Positions 50,563 through 59,767 of a DNA stretch of 64,000 nt are shown one piece after another. The DNA lies in the NCBI GenBank assembly GCA_000421085.1, contig ATWE01000011.1, positions 168,365 through 232,364 of the forward strand. The letters are read 5' to 3'. Within the stretch, counting starts at the first letter, position 1; each line of letters begins with the position of its first letter. Below the pieces are notes generated by a model. The model did no database searches, was not told where the DNA came from, and was given only the letters and a program-made list of their open reading frames with translations. Origin of the DNA: Ensifer sp. USDA 6670 (GTDB taxonomy: Bacteria > Pseudomonadota > Alphaproteobacteria > Rhizobiales > Rhizobiaceae). The translations under genes and the position numbers were made by a program.

Positions 50563-50832
50563 TCAGTGCCGGTGAATGAATTTACAGAAGCGGCTGGGTT
50601 GCCCGTCGTCAGTCATGTCCTGATGGAGGAAGGCCAGATTCTCCTCGTCGAAGATCTTGAAGAATTCGTCCCAGGAAATTTTCTCCAGCGTGTCTTCCGG
50701 TTTGCCGAAATCAACGCGAAGGAGACCACCACCGCCTTCGGTCGCGCCCTTGACGCGAGCCGGCTGTCCCTTGCGGGCTTCTATCCAATTGCGGATTGTG
50801 TCGTGGTCGATCGTAGTCATCGCAGCGGTCAT
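50563..50832 (-). CDS. Small conserved protein (89 aa)
   Basis: An 89-residue protein whose core TIDHDTIRNWIEARKGQPAR, LLRVDFGKPED and LEKISWDEFFKIFDEENLAF belongs to a small conserved family found in many bacteria and sometimes mislabelled as glucan branching enzyme. The ATG at 50832 has GGAG just upstream; an in-frame ATG at 50844 lacks a site. Function unknown, but the family is often found with stress genes. Confidence 0.8.
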   Translation of the reverse strand: MTAAMTTIDHDTIRNWIEARKGQPARVKGATEGGGGLLRVDFGKPEDTLEKISWDEFFKIFDEENLAFLHQDMTDDGQPSRFCKFIHRH

Positions 50833-50915
50833 CGGAAACTCCATGAACTGGCATGCCGGCGGCGCCTGCCAACCCGAAGCGCCACCTCAGCGGCAGGGAA
50901 CGCGGTGCGCCCTCA

Positions 50916-52238
50916 TCACGCCCTAGCTGGTAAATCGATCGCTTCGCTTATTGTTCCGCCGCAGCGCCGCGCGCGGTCGCTTTGCTCGGCGGCGGTTGCC
51001 TCTTCGTCGTGCGGTTCCCAGCCGAATATGCTGCGCCCGCCGAACCGCGCGGAGTCCCTGAATTCGCCCGCAACGATCTCCTTGAGGTCGGGGCCTGTGA
51101 CGTATCGCTCCATTCGGCGCGACTGTTCGTCGAGCCGCTTCAGCGCCGCAAGCTCTTCCTCGCGCCCGAGGCGGCCCTTGCTAACCGCGGACTTCATGAT
51201 CCTGATCGTTTCGTCATAGACCTTCAACGGCACCGGGAAAGGATGGCGGTCCTTGCCGCCATGAGCGAGCGAAAAGCGGGCGGGGTCCGAGAACCTGCAC
51301 GGCGTCCCGTGGACCACCTCCGCGACCATCGCCAGCGCCTTGACCGTCCGCGCGCCCACGCCCGGCACCAGCAGCAGGTCCTTGAAATCCTCCGGACCAC
51401 GGTCGGCGGCGGCGGCGAAGTTGCCGTGAAGGCGCCGGAGATTGACGTCGCTTTCGCGCACGTCGTGATGGGCAGGCATGAAGAGATGCGGCAGCATCGG
51501 TTGTGCCGGCGCGGCCACAGGAGCCCCACGAGACTCGATCTGGGCGACCTCGCGCAAGAGCCCGTCGGGCCCGAGGGACTGGAGGAGATCGAGCTGCGCA
51601 GTCCTCGAGGCGGCAGCGCGGCGGTCGGCAAGATTGACGATCTGGCCCTGTTCTCTGCCTTCGATCGCGCTATGCGGAGCGTCGACGAAGCTTGTCAGGC
51701 CCTCCGAGAGCCAGTGATAGCGCCTCGCCTGCCGGCGGTCGCCGTTCATGCCCTGCTGGACGACCACCCACCTGGCATCATCCGTGACGATGAAACCGTG
51801 CAGGTAGAGATCGAAGCCGTCCTGAACGGCGGCACTGTCGACTTTGGCGACGAGGCGGCTCGCCTCCGCCAATGCGCCGCCATCGAAACCGACGCGATCG
51901 CCGATCGACATGAGTTCGCCCGGCGTCTTGCGGGAGTGCTGACCGCGGCCGCCGCAGACATGGATACCCAGCTCGCCGGCAAGCGGGGTGAGACCGCGTT
52001 TCAACGCACCGATGACGCTTGTGGTGATACCGGAGGAATGCCAGTCCATGCCCATGACGGCACCGAAGGACTGGAACCAGAACGGATGCGCAAGCCGCCT
52101 TAGAAACTCGTCGCGTCCGTAGTGATGAACGACCGCTTCGGTGACCAGCGCGCCGAGGCGGGTCATACGGTCGCCGAGCCATCGCGGGACGCGGCCGCCA
52201 TGCAGCGGGAGATCCGCATTGCCTGCTCTTTGAGCCAT
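50916..52238 (-). CDS. DUF763 domain protein
   Basis: A 440-residue DUF763 protein. The N-terminus AGNADLPLHGGRVPRWLGDR is the family hallmark. Conserved blocks include GMDWHSSGITTSVIGALKRG, CGGRGQHSRKTPGEL and QQGMNGDRRQARRYHWLSE. A helix-hairpin-helix-like segment follows at about residue 297 (LLLVPGVGARTVKALAMVAE), which is typical of DNA-binding proteins. Family function is unsettled; DNA repair has been suggested from the HhH. It lies among stress and repair genes here (UdgX, topoisomerase IB). Confidence 0.85.
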   Translation of the reverse strand: MAQRAGNADLPLHGGRVPRWLGDRMTRLGALVTEAVVHHYGRDEFLRRLAHPFWFQSFGAVMGMDWHSSGITTSVIGALKRGLTPLAGELGIHVCGGRGQHSRKTPGELMSIGDRVGFDGGALAEASRLVAKVDSAAVQDGFDLYLHGFIVTDDARWVVVQQGMNGDRRQARRYHWLSEGLTSFVDAPHSAIEGREQGQIVNLADRRAAASRTAQLDLLQSLGPDGLLREVAQIESRGAPVAAPAQPMLPHLFMPAHHDVRESDVNLRRLHGNFAAAADRGPEDFKDLLLVPGVGARTVKALAMVAEVVHGTPCRFSDPARFSLAHGGKDRHPFPVPLKVYDETIRIMKSAVSKGRLGREEELAALKRLDEQSRRMERYVTGPDLKEIVAGEFRDSARFGGRSIFGWEPHDEEATAAEQSDRARRCGGTISEAIDLPARA

Positions 52239-52548
52239 AGTGTTTCCGTTCGTCGTCCCGACCGACAGGGCGCGTCGTCATCCGGCGCCGCGTCGATCCA
52301 CTTAACATGGTGGAATTGGAGCGCGAAGCGAAAAGCGCAGGCATGAGGGCGCGTTGCACGCGAAGAAAACCTTGAGATCGAGTGCGATCCCAAGGCGTCG
52401 GAGGACGACGACGACGCGCATCGAAGGCAATCCGCCAACCGGAGGCGATGGGAGCACTGCAGCGCGAGCGCGACAAGCCTTCGCACTGCAGCCCGCCTCC
52501 TCCGGCGGCCGCCTTCGATCGCGACCCTCCGATATGCCGTCGCCTGCC
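52239..52548. other. Intergenic stretch without a supported gene
   Basis: No frame here has a ribosome binding site together with plausible composition. Open frames on both strands are Arg/Ser-rich, as expected from GC-rich non-coding DNA. A run of GAC repeats near 52400 is the only local feature. Confidence 0.4.
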
Positions 52549-52986
52549 CTAGCCGACGAACATCTGGCGCAACCGAGCAAACAGACCTGGCTGTTTCTCG
52601 ACAAGCATTGCGCGGATGTGGCGGGCGGCCGTCGATGCGCTGACCGTCGCGCCGAAATGGCAATAGCAGATGACCTTGTGTAATTGCTCGTCGCTCAGCT
52701 CGAAGAACCGCCTCGCTTCACCGTAGCTGTCGTTCTCCATCCCGGCGGTCCGGAAGACCGGATCCTCGAAGGCGACGGAGATCGGCGAACCGTCGCCACG
52801 CATGGCCGCGCGGACTCTCGCTGGCTGATACTCTGTCTCGTGCAGCGTCGAAAGGCGTCTGTGAGGATCCCGTTCCAGGAGTTCCGCCCAACGCTCAAGG
52901 CGCTCCTTGCGCGATAACGTCCGTCGCGGCAGGTCCTGCTTGACCTCGGCGACGCCCTGTAACTGCTCGATTGCTTGGTGCTTCAT
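52549..52986 (-). CDS. Hypothetical protein (145 aa)
   Basis: A 145-residue soluble protein (starts MKHQAIEQLQGVAEV; core LSRKERLERWAELLERDPHRRL and FELSDEQLHKVICYCHFGATVSA). AGGAGGT lies upstream of the ATG. The composition looks genuine. No family is recognised. The Cys-rich CYCHFG segment could bind a metal, but that is speculative. Confidence 0.75.
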   Translation of the reverse strand: MKHQAIEQLQGVAEVKQDLPRRTLSRKERLERWAELLERDPHRRLSTLHETEYQPARVRAAMRGDGSPISVAFEDPVFRTAGMENDSYGEARRFFELSDEQLHKVICYCHFGATVSASTAARHIRAMLVEKQPGLFARLRQMFVG

Positions 52987-53130
52987 TGCGACCTCCTACT
53001 CTTACGATAGTTGGTCCCCCAATTTCCACCTCGTAGGCCTGATCAGCGTGACTCCAACCGGTCGGGAAGTCCAATCACGAAAATAGATGATGCCAAATTT
53101 GGCGCATGACGTTGCATGCGGCGGCGGTCG

Positions 53131-54006
53131 TCACCCCTTGACGGCGCCGGACGTCAGCCCCGCCACGATCTTGCGCTGGAAGATCAGGACCAGAACGAGC
53201 AGCGGCAGCGTCACCGTGACGGACGCGGCCATGATCTGGCCGAACGGATATTCATAGCGGCTGCTGCCCGTCAGAAGGCCGATCGCGACCGGAACCGTCC
53301 GGTTCTCGTCGGTCAGGATGAAGGTGAGCGCAAAGAGGAATTCGTTCCATGCAAGGATGAACGACAGCAGACCGGTGCTGGCAATCGCGGGCCCCATCAG
53401 AGGCAGCAGCACATGGGTGAGGATGCGCAGGCGCGAACAGCCATCGATGAGCGCCGCCTCCTCCAATTCGTTCGGCAGGTCACGGATAAAGCTCGTCAGG
53501 ATCCATGTCGTAAAGGGCAAAGTGAGAATGAGATAGGAGACGATCAGCGCCGACGGCCGATTGTAGAGCCCGAGCCATCCGATCACCTCGAACATTCCCG
53601 AAAGCACCACCACTTGCGGGAAGACCGAGATCATGAGAACGGCGATCAGAACGATGCGGCCCGGCGGGAAATGCAGGCGGCCGAGCGCGTAAGCCGCAAG
53701 AATGCCGATAACGAGGGAGATCGCCGTACTGACAAGCGCAACCACGCCGGAATTGACGAGCGCGCCCATGAATACCGGATTGTCGAACAACTGCCTGTAG
53801 TTGCTGAAATCGAGCGCCGGCAGCAGAGTGAACTGGTAAAGCGCCTGCCCCGTCTTGGTCGAGGAGACGATCGCCCAGTAATAGGGAAACAGCATGTAGA
53901 CGAGGACGGCCGCCACGCCGGCATAGAGTCCAGCCGTCTTTACGCGGCGCAAGGTCCGGTAAGTCGCGTTCGAATAGCGCCTCGTGGTGGCTACGCTCAC
54001 TGTCAT
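53131..54006 (-). CDS. Sugar ABC transporter permease (MalG type)
   Basis: A 291-residue inner-membrane permease of the BPD_transp_1 MalG group with six membrane segments. The EAA loop reads LPNELEEAALIDGCSRLRIL. It is the last gene of the glycoside uptake operon and pairs with the MalF-type permease ten bases upstream. Start codon and length are normal. Confidence 0.93.
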   Translation of the reverse strand: MTVSVATTRRYSNATYRTLRRVKTAGLYAGVAAVLVYMLFPYYWAIVSSTKTGQALYQFTLLPALDFSNYRQLFDNPVFMGALVNSGVVALVSTAISLVIGILAAYALGRLHFPPGRIVLIAVLMISVFPQVVVLSGMFEVIGWLGLYNRPSALIVSYLILTLPFTTWILTSFIRDLPNELEEAALIDGCSRLRILTHVLLPLMGPAIASTGLLSFILAWNEFLFALTFILTDENRTVPVAIGLLTGSSRYEYPFGQIMAASVTVTLPLLVLVLIFQRKIVAGLTSGAVKG

Positions 54007-54016
54007 CGATACCCCC

Positions 54017-54910
54017 TCAGCCCGTCGCCCGATCGAGGCGCAAAAGCCCGACGATGACGATGGCGATCAGCCCGATGATCATGAACACCCAGGTGGAAGC
54101 AGCGGCTCCAAGGCCGAGGTCCTGAAAGCTGATGAGCTGGTCGCGCGCATAGATCGACATCGTCATCGTGTTTTCATTGTTGGCCGCGAGCACGTAGCTC
54201 AGATCGAACATGCGGAGCGCGTCGAGCGTGCGGAAGAGTATCGCGACACCGATCGCCGGCGTCGCGAGCGGCAAGGTTATGGACCAGAAGCGTTTCCAGT
54301 GCGGCACGCCGGAAACGTCCGCTGCCTCGTAGATTTCCTCGGGGATGAGTTGCAGGCCGGCGAGAATGAGGAGCACCATGAACGGCGTCGTCACCCAGAC
54401 ATCGATGAAGATCACAGTTCCAAGGATCAGCGAAGGATCGGCCGTCCAGGCGATACCCTTTCCGACGAGTCCCAACGCGACCAGGAGCTTGTTGATCAGG
54501 CCGAACTGATCGTTGAGCATCCACTCCCATATCCGGGCCGAGACGACCATCGGCATCGCCCAGGGAATGAGGATCGCCGCCCGCACGATGCCGCGGCCGA
54601 GAAAAGCGCGGTGAAGGAGCAAGGCGATCGCAAGTCCGAGAAGCGTCTCCAACCCGACGGATACGAGCGTGAAGACGAGCGTGTTCCTGACCGCGCCCCA
54701 GAACACCGGATCTTCGGCGACTTCCACGAAATTTTCGAGCCCCACGAATCCGTAGTCCGTAGGGGCGTCGAGATAAGCGTCGGTGAAGGAGAAGAAAATG
54801 CTGCGGGCGAGCGGCCATATCGCCACGGCGACGAGCGTCAGCAGCAACGGAAGCAGGAATATCCATGCGGTGCGGCGTTGCTGCCGCTCCATCCGGCGCG
54901 CGGCGCTCAC
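54017..54910 (-). CDS. Sugar ABC transporter permease (MalF type)
   Basis: A 297-residue permease with six membrane segments and the EAA loop IPEEIYEAADVSGVPHWKRF. It overlaps the ATPase stop by four bases and precedes the MalG-type gene, forming the usual heterodimeric channel. Confidence 0.93.
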   Translation of the reverse strand: MSAARRMERQQRRTAWIFLLPLLLTLVAVAIWPLARSIFFSFTDAYLDAPTDYGFVGLENFVEVAEDPVFWGAVRNTLVFTLVSVGLETLLGLAIALLLHRAFLGRGIVRAAILIPWAMPMVVSARIWEWMLNDQFGLINKLLVALGLVGKGIAWTADPSLILGTVIFIDVWVTTPFMVLLILAGLQLIPEEIYEAADVSGVPHWKRFWSITLPLATPAIGVAILFRTLDALRMFDLSYVLAANNENTMTMSIYARDQLISFQDLGLGAAASTWVFMIIGLIAIVIVGLLRLDRATG

Positions 54911-56019
54911 GACGAGGCTCCTAGGGCCAATGGAACGCTCGCGCGGTGATCGATGCGCCGGCCATCCTCTCCGAAGAGGTAGAGATTTTCCGGTTGCCAG
55001 CTTAGGCCGGCGGGGTCGCCGGGGGCGATTTGCGGTGGACTTCCCGTCGAACGAACCGTCCAGACCAGCGTATCGGTGAGCCGCACATAGCAGACATATT
55101 CATAGCCGAGGTCCTCCATCCGCTCGAAGGTTCCGCGGATCGCGCCTTTCGTGTCGGCACCGACGAGCTTCAAGGCCTCCGGCCGCAAGCCAATTTCCGC
55201 GGGCCTTCCTTCAGCCGCAACATACTCCGCTGCGTAGGCGAAGCCGCCAGGTCCCCTCAGAACCGGAACGGCCGGACCGGTCGCTTCGAGCGCGGCGAAA
55301 TTCATTCTCGGGCTGCCGAGGAAGCCGGCAACGAAGCGATTTTCCGGCCGGTCGTAAAGCTCTCGCGGCCGCCCCACCTGCTCGATTTGCCCGTGGTTGA
55401 GAATGACGATCCGGTCGGCGAGCGTCATCGCTTCCGTCTGGTCGTGGGTGACATAGATCATCGTCGTCTTGACGTCGGCGTGCAGCTTGGCGATCTCGAA
55501 GCGCATTTCCATGCGCAGGTCCGCGTCGAGATTGGAAAGCGGCTCGTCGAAGAGGAAGACTTCCGGTTGGCCGACCAGCGCCCGGCCGATCGCCACGCGT
55601 TGCCGCTGACCACCGGAAAGCTGGCGCGGCCGACGCTCGAGCAGGTGACCGATCTTCAGCATGTCCGCGACCCTGGCGACACGGCGACGGATTTCATCCT
55701 TGCCGAGCCGCGCCGTTTCCAACGCAAAGCTGATGTTTCGCGCCACATTCATATGCGGGTAGAGCGCGTATGACTGGAAGACGAAGGCAAGTCCACGTTT
55801 GGAAGCCGGCACGTCCGTCACCTGGTCGCCGCCGATAAACACGTCGCCGCCGGAAACCGGCACGAGGCCGGCGATCAGTCGCAGAAGCGTCGACTTTCCG
55901 CAACCGGATGGGCCGACGAAGACGACGAACTCCCCGTCCTCGATCTCGAGATCGATGGAGCGGATCACCTCATAGGTGCCGAAGGTCTTGCTGACATTCT
56001 TCAGGGAGACCGAAGCCAT
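54907..56019 (-). CDS. Sugar ABC transporter ATPase (MalK/UgpC type)
   Basis: A 370-residue MalK-like ATPase. Walker A is FVGPSGCGKSTLLRLIAG (about residues 34-51), the signature is LSGGQRQRVAIGRAL, and Walker B is VFLFDEPLSNLDADLR. A C-terminal TOBE regulatory domain follows. ATG 56019 has GGAGGG upstream and starts the conserved ASVSLKNVSKTFG; longer readings are unconserved. It lies between the binding protein and permease genes of the operon. Confidence 0.94.
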   Translation of the reverse strand: MASVSLKNVSKTFGTYEVIRSIDLEIEDGEFVVFVGPSGCGKSTLLRLIAGLVPVSGGDVFIGGDQVTDVPASKRGLAFVFQSYALYPHMNVARNISFALETARLGKDEIRRRVARVADMLKIGHLLERRPRQLSGGQRQRVAIGRALVGQPEVFLFDEPLSNLDADLRMEMRFEIAKLHADVKTTMIYVTHDQTEAMTLADRIVILNHGQIEQVGRPRELYDRPENRFVAGFLGSPRMNFAALEATGPAVPVLRGPGGFAYAAEYVAAEGRPAEIGLRPEALKLVGADTKGAIRGTFERMEDLGYEYVCYVRLTDTLVWTVRSTGSPPQIAPGDPAGLSWQPENLYLFGEDGRRIDHRASVPLALGASS

Positions 56020-56108
56020 TCCATTTCCCTCCAGGCCTTTCGCGGCAGCGCGCACAACGCAGCCGGGTCGATGAGGCGCCTCCGGCCGGGCCGAGGGCGC
56101 CGCTCTCG

Positions 56109-57371
56109 TCATTTCGCCTTCACGTCGCGCTCGAGGCGGCGCTCGAGGTCGGCGAGTTCCGCGGCGACATCGTCCTTGCCGGAGATGATGTCGTGAACGG
56201 CCCGGTAGAAGGTGCGGGAAACACGATTATAATTCTTGCCGGTCGCAGCCGAAGGACGTGCGACCGATTCCTCGAAGGCGGTCTTCGCCATGCCGAGGAA
56301 CGGGATCTTCGCCAGCACATCGGCGTCCTCGTAGAGCGCCTCGACGGTCGGATTGTAGCCGCCTTCGATCGCACGCATCTTCTGGTCTTCCGCGCCGACC
56401 ATATAGCGCAGCAGCTCCGCTGCAAGCTCCGGCTTCTTCGAATATTTGGAAACGCCGAGATAGGCCGTGCCGAGCGCGCCGCTCGACTTCTGCCCTTCCG
56501 CACCGACGGGAAGCGCGCTCACTCCGACCTTCCCGACGAGCTTGCCACCCTCGGCCTGTGACGTTCCCCAGACATAGGGCCAGTTGCGGTGGAAGACGGC
56601 ATTACCGCTCTCGAAGAGGGCGCGGGAGTTTTCCTCGTCATAGTTCAAGACACCCTCGGGCGAGATCGTACCGATCCAGCCGCGGGCACGGGTGAGCGCC
56701 GCCTCCGTCTGCGGATTGCTGATCGTCACCTCACCGTCGTCGGAAAGAATGGTGCCGCCGCCGGCGGAAGCGATCCACTCCAGAGCATCGCAGGTCAGGC
56801 CCTCATAGCTCCTGCCTTGCCAGGAATAACCCCAGATGTCCGGGCTGCCGGCCTTGCGCTCCGCGTCCTGGATCTCCTTGGCTGTTGCCGTCAGCTCGTC
56901 CCAGGTCTTCGGCGGCTGCTTGCCGTATTTCTCCAGAAGGTCCTTGCGATAGAACATGAGGCCCGTATCGATGTAGAAGGGCATCGACAGGAGCTTGCCG
57001 TCGACGTGCGCCGGAGCCACGGCAGAGGCGAAATGCGCCGTCACTTCGTTCTCGGGTACGAGCGGGGTCAGATCGAGGAGATGATCCTTGAACATGCCGA
57101 GCCAGATGACGTCGATATAGAGGACGTCCATGTCGGACGACTGGGCTGCGAACAGTTGCTGATAGATCGGAATTGCGTCGTCGAGGTTCTGCGGCATCCG
57201 GTTGAGCTTCACCTCGTGCCCGGTGTCTTTCGTCCAATTCTGGACGGCCTTCTCGCAAAGTTCGTAGTCGGTCGCCGAACAGAACATCGACACGGTGTCC
57301 GCCTTTGCCGGAAAGGCCGATGCGACGGCAAAAACGGTCATGCCTGCGAGTGTTTTCAACATATGCTTCAT
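56109..57371 (-). CDS. Sugar ABC transporter substrate-binding protein
   Basis: A 420-residue family 1 solute-binding protein with a signal peptide ending about AFPAKAD (residue 24). Family features are NLDDAIPIYQQLFAAQSSDM with DVLYIDVIWLGMF, FYIDTGLMFYRKDLLEKYG and PKTWDELTATAKEI, as in trehalose/maltose (ThuE-like) and alpha-glucoside binding proteins. ATG 57371 is chosen for the signal peptide. The ligand is probably a disaccharide or aryl glycoside, later processed by the kinase and GH4 enzyme of the same operon. Confidence 0.92.
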   Translation of the reverse strand: MKHMLKTLAGMTVFAVASAFPAKADTVSMFCSATDYELCEKAVQNWTKDTGHEVKLNRMPQNLDDAIPIYQQLFAAQSSDMDVLYIDVIWLGMFKDHLLDLTPLVPENEVTAHFASAVAPAHVDGKLLSMPFYIDTGLMFYRKDLLEKYGKQPPKTWDELTATAKEIQDAERKAGSPDIWGYSWQGRSYEGLTCDALEWIASAGGGTILSDDGEVTISNPQTEAALTRARGWIGTISPEGVLNYDEENSRALFESGNAVFHRNWPYVWGTSQAEGGKLVGKVGVSALPVGAEGQKSSGALGTAYLGVSKYSKKPELAAELLRYMVGAEDQKMRAIEGGYNPTVEALYEDADVLAKIPFLGMAKTAFEESVARPSAATGKNYNRVSRTFYRAVHDIISGKDDVAAELADLERRLERDVKAK

Positions 57372-57406
57372 GTTCGTTCCCTCACTTGTTCTCTTGTGAA
57401 CGCAAG

Positions 57407-58342
57407 CTATATCGCGGCCTCCCGCCGCCGATATTTCGTCAGTTCCTCTTTGAAAGGCAGGTTGCGGCCGCCATATCCTGTCACCGCCAGCGAGCCGCAG
57501 ACCACGCCGAGTTCGATCGCGCCGCCGATGTCGGGCTCGGTCAGAAGCCCGTGAACGAAGCCGGCGTTGAAACAGTCGCCTGCGCCCGTCGTATCGAAGA
57601 CCTCGACGGCAAGCGCCGGCACACGGGTCGTCCGGCCCTTTGAGGAAGCGATCGCTCCATCCGCTCCGCACTTGACCACGACGGTCGGGCAGAAGCCGGC
57701 GATCGACGATAGTGCACGCTCCAAGTCCTCCTCGCCCGTCAGCGCCTTGGCTTCCGATGCGTTCGGCAGAAAGACGTCGATCAGTCCCAGCATCTCCTCC
57801 ATTCCGGGCGTCGAGAGCCGATAGTCGACATGCTGGCAGTCGGAACAGACGGTGATCCCGAGTTCGCGCGCGGCCTCGATCAGCCGCCGTCTTTCATTGT
57901 CGAGCGAGAACCCCTGCAGAAGCAGTATGCGCGGCCTGATCCGCGCCAGATCCTCCGGTGTCGGCAAGGGATCCGGCTCTTCGGCATAGCTGATGAAGCC
58001 GCGGTCATGCACGAAAGAAAAAGCTGCACTCACGCGGCGCAGCGGCCTGTCGAGATGGATGAAGAGGCGATCGTCGATATTCTCGCGGCGGGCTTCCTCG
58101 AGGATCATGCGGCTGAAGAGATCGGTGCCGAACTGGCACCACCAGCCGGCACTCGTTCCAAGCCGCGCGAATGCCAGCGCCGTCGAATAGGCCGCACCCG
58201 GCACCCACTCGAATTCCTTCGCCCAGAGGTCGGCGCTGATCTTCGGCACCTCCGGGAGGCCGCGGAAGATCAGGTCGAAGTAGTATTCTCCGACCACCAT
58301 CACGTCATGGCGCGAACCGGGGCCGGCGCCGTTCACGACCAT
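57407..58342 (-). CDS. PfkB family carbohydrate kinase
   Basis: A 311-residue ribokinase-fold sugar kinase. The C-terminal PfkB signature is VFDTTGAGDCFNAGF (about residues 248-262), with catalytic base D256 and the anion hole GAG. The N-terminal signature region is VVGEYYFDLIFRGLPEVP. It overlaps the GH4 gene by 10 bases and is followed by the binding protein. It may phosphorylate the imported glycoside so that the GH4 enzyme, which needs a 6-phosphate, can act, or phosphorylate a released sugar. Confidence 0.92.
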   Translation of the reverse strand: MVVNGAGPGSRHDVMVVGEYYFDLIFRGLPEVPKISADLWAKEFEWVPGAAYSTALAFARLGTSAGWWCQFGTDLFSRMILEEARRENIDDRLFIHLDRPLRRVSAAFSFVHDRGFISYAEEPDPLPTPEDLARIRPRILLLQGFSLDNERRRLIEAARELGITVCSDCQHVDYRLSTPGMEEMLGLIDVFLPNASEAKALTGEEDLERALSSIAGFCPTVVVKCGADGAIASSKGRTTRVPALAVEVFDTTGAGDCFNAGFVHGLLTEPDIGGAIELGVVCGSLAVTGYGGRNLPFKEELTKYRRREAAI

Positions 58343-59718
58343 TCCCCTGCGAATTCCGCGTGTGCCGCCAGATATTCATCGACCAGTGGCACGGCGCGCG
58401 AATAGGAAAGCACAAGGGGGTGAGCCATGAGCGCCTGGACCGCAAGATCGCGGCTGCGTTCCCTGATCGCCCGCACGGCCAGCCGTTCGTAGCGCTTCAC
58501 ATTGTGGACGAGCTGCGACTGCGCTTCCGGCATTTCACCGATCTTCAGCGGCCGGATACCTTCCCTATCGACCACGCAGCTCACCTCGACGACATCGTCG
58601 TCCCGCAAGCCTTCGATGGCACCTTCGTTACGCACGTTGAGACCGGTATAGCAGGGTTTGCCGGTCTCAAGCGCATCGACCAGATTGAGCGCGACGCCGG
58701 CATAGCCCTCGCCCTCCTCTCCGGTCTCCGCGGCGGCAAGGCCTTCGACCTGCCGGTCGGCCTCTTCCATACTGGGGGCGTCCGTCAGCGCATAATGCAT
58801 ATAGGTGGCGTTGCGACGCCGCTCGTAGGCGTAATAGGCGGCGAGCGCCGCCTCCGCGTCGGCATTCAAATCCATCGCGCTAAGCCGCCCGATCAGGGCT
58901 GCGTTCAGGTCCTTGACCTCCTCGCCGCGCGTGCGCGCATCGGCCTTGAGCGCCTCGACCGCTTTCTCCGCATAGTAATAGTAGTAGAGGTATTCGTTGA
59001 TCCAGTTGCGCTGGCTTCTGATGAGGCTCTCATCGAACATGCGTTGCGAGGTGGAGCGAAGAAATCCGTCGTCATCGAGCAGAGGCTGAAGGACTTCCTT
59101 GCCGTCGATCGTCCCTCGCCTGGTAAAGGACAGGTGATTGAGCCCGTAGACCTCGCAGCGCACGTCGTTCTGCTGCACCTTGTGCCAGCGCGCAAGCGCC
59201 TCCTGCGCACCGTTCGCCCCATCACAGATGCCGACGGTGCGACGATAGCCCTCATTCTGTAGCGCCTGAGTCACGAGTCCCGCCGGATTGGTGAAGTTGA
59301 ACAGCCACGCATCGGGACTGACCTTCTTCAAGATCTCGGCATATTTCAGGATGACCGGAATGCTGCGAAGCGCCATGGCGAAGCCGCCGGGACCGGTGGT
59401 TTCCTGGCCAAGCACCCCGTGGGCCAACGCGATGCGCTCGTCCTTGATACGCCCCTCCTCGTTGCCGGGGCGAACCGTCGTGACGACATAGCGCGCGCCG
59501 TCGAGCGCGCGTTCGGCTTCGGCCGCCATGGTGATCCGGACCGGGGACTGCATGCGCCGCGCCAGTTCCTGGCTTATGCGCCCGAAAAGCTCGAGTTTGC
59601 TCTCGTTGATGTCCTGCAGGCAGATCTCGGTCAGGCCGCTCCTCTCCGCGCGCCTGAGCGCCGAACCGACAAAAAGGGGTGCCCGGACTCCGCCGCCGCC
59701 GATCAAGGTCAGTTTCAT
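58333..59718 (-). CDS. GH4 6-phospho-glycosidase
   Basis: A 461-residue GH4 enzyme, a family that cleaves 6-phospho-glycosides by an NAD+ and Mn2+-dependent redox-elimination mechanism. The Rossmann motif is LTLIGGGGVRAPLFVG (residues 4-19). Metal ligands are C165 in GICDGANG and H195 in YGLNHLSF; NFTNPAG (141-147) is also conserved. It resembles 6-phospho-beta-glucosidases. It leads the operon, 34 bases from a palindromic site on the divergent side facing the GntR gene. Most GH4 phospho-glycosidases work with PTS uptake; here uptake is ABC-type with a kinase. Confidence 0.93.
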   Translation of the reverse strand: MKLTLIGGGGVRAPLFVGSALRRAERSGLTEICLQDINESKLELFGRISQELARRMQSPVRITMAAEAERALDGARYVVTTVRPGNEEGRIKDERIALAHGVLGQETTGPGGFAMALRSIPVILKYAEILKKVSPDAWLFNFTNPAGLVTQALQNEGYRRTVGICDGANGAQEALARWHKVQQNDVRCEVYGLNHLSFTRRGTIDGKEVLQPLLDDDGFLRSTSQRMFDESLIRSQRNWINEYLYYYYYAEKAVEALKADARTRGEEVKDLNAALIGRLSAMDLNADAEAALAAYYAYERRRNATYMHYALTDAPSMEEADRQVEGLAAAETGEEGEGYAGVALNLVDALETGKPCYTGLNVRNEGAIEGLRDDDVVEVSCVVDREGIRPLKIGEMPEAQSQLVHNVKRYERLAVRAIRERSRDLAVQALMAHPLVLSYSRAVPLVDEYLAAHAEFAGEWS

Positions 59719-59751
59719 TCTTTACTCCGCCGTTCCGATCGTGGTATCGCT

Positions 59752-59767
59752 ACTGGATATAACCAGT
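59752..59767. promoter_or_regulatory. Operator candidate between the GH4 operon and gntR
   Basis: ACTGGATATAACCAGT matches its own reverse complement at 14 of 16 positions. It lies 34 bases upstream of the GH4 start in the divergent region with the GntR gene, the expected place for a UTRA-type repressor site. Confidence 0.55.
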
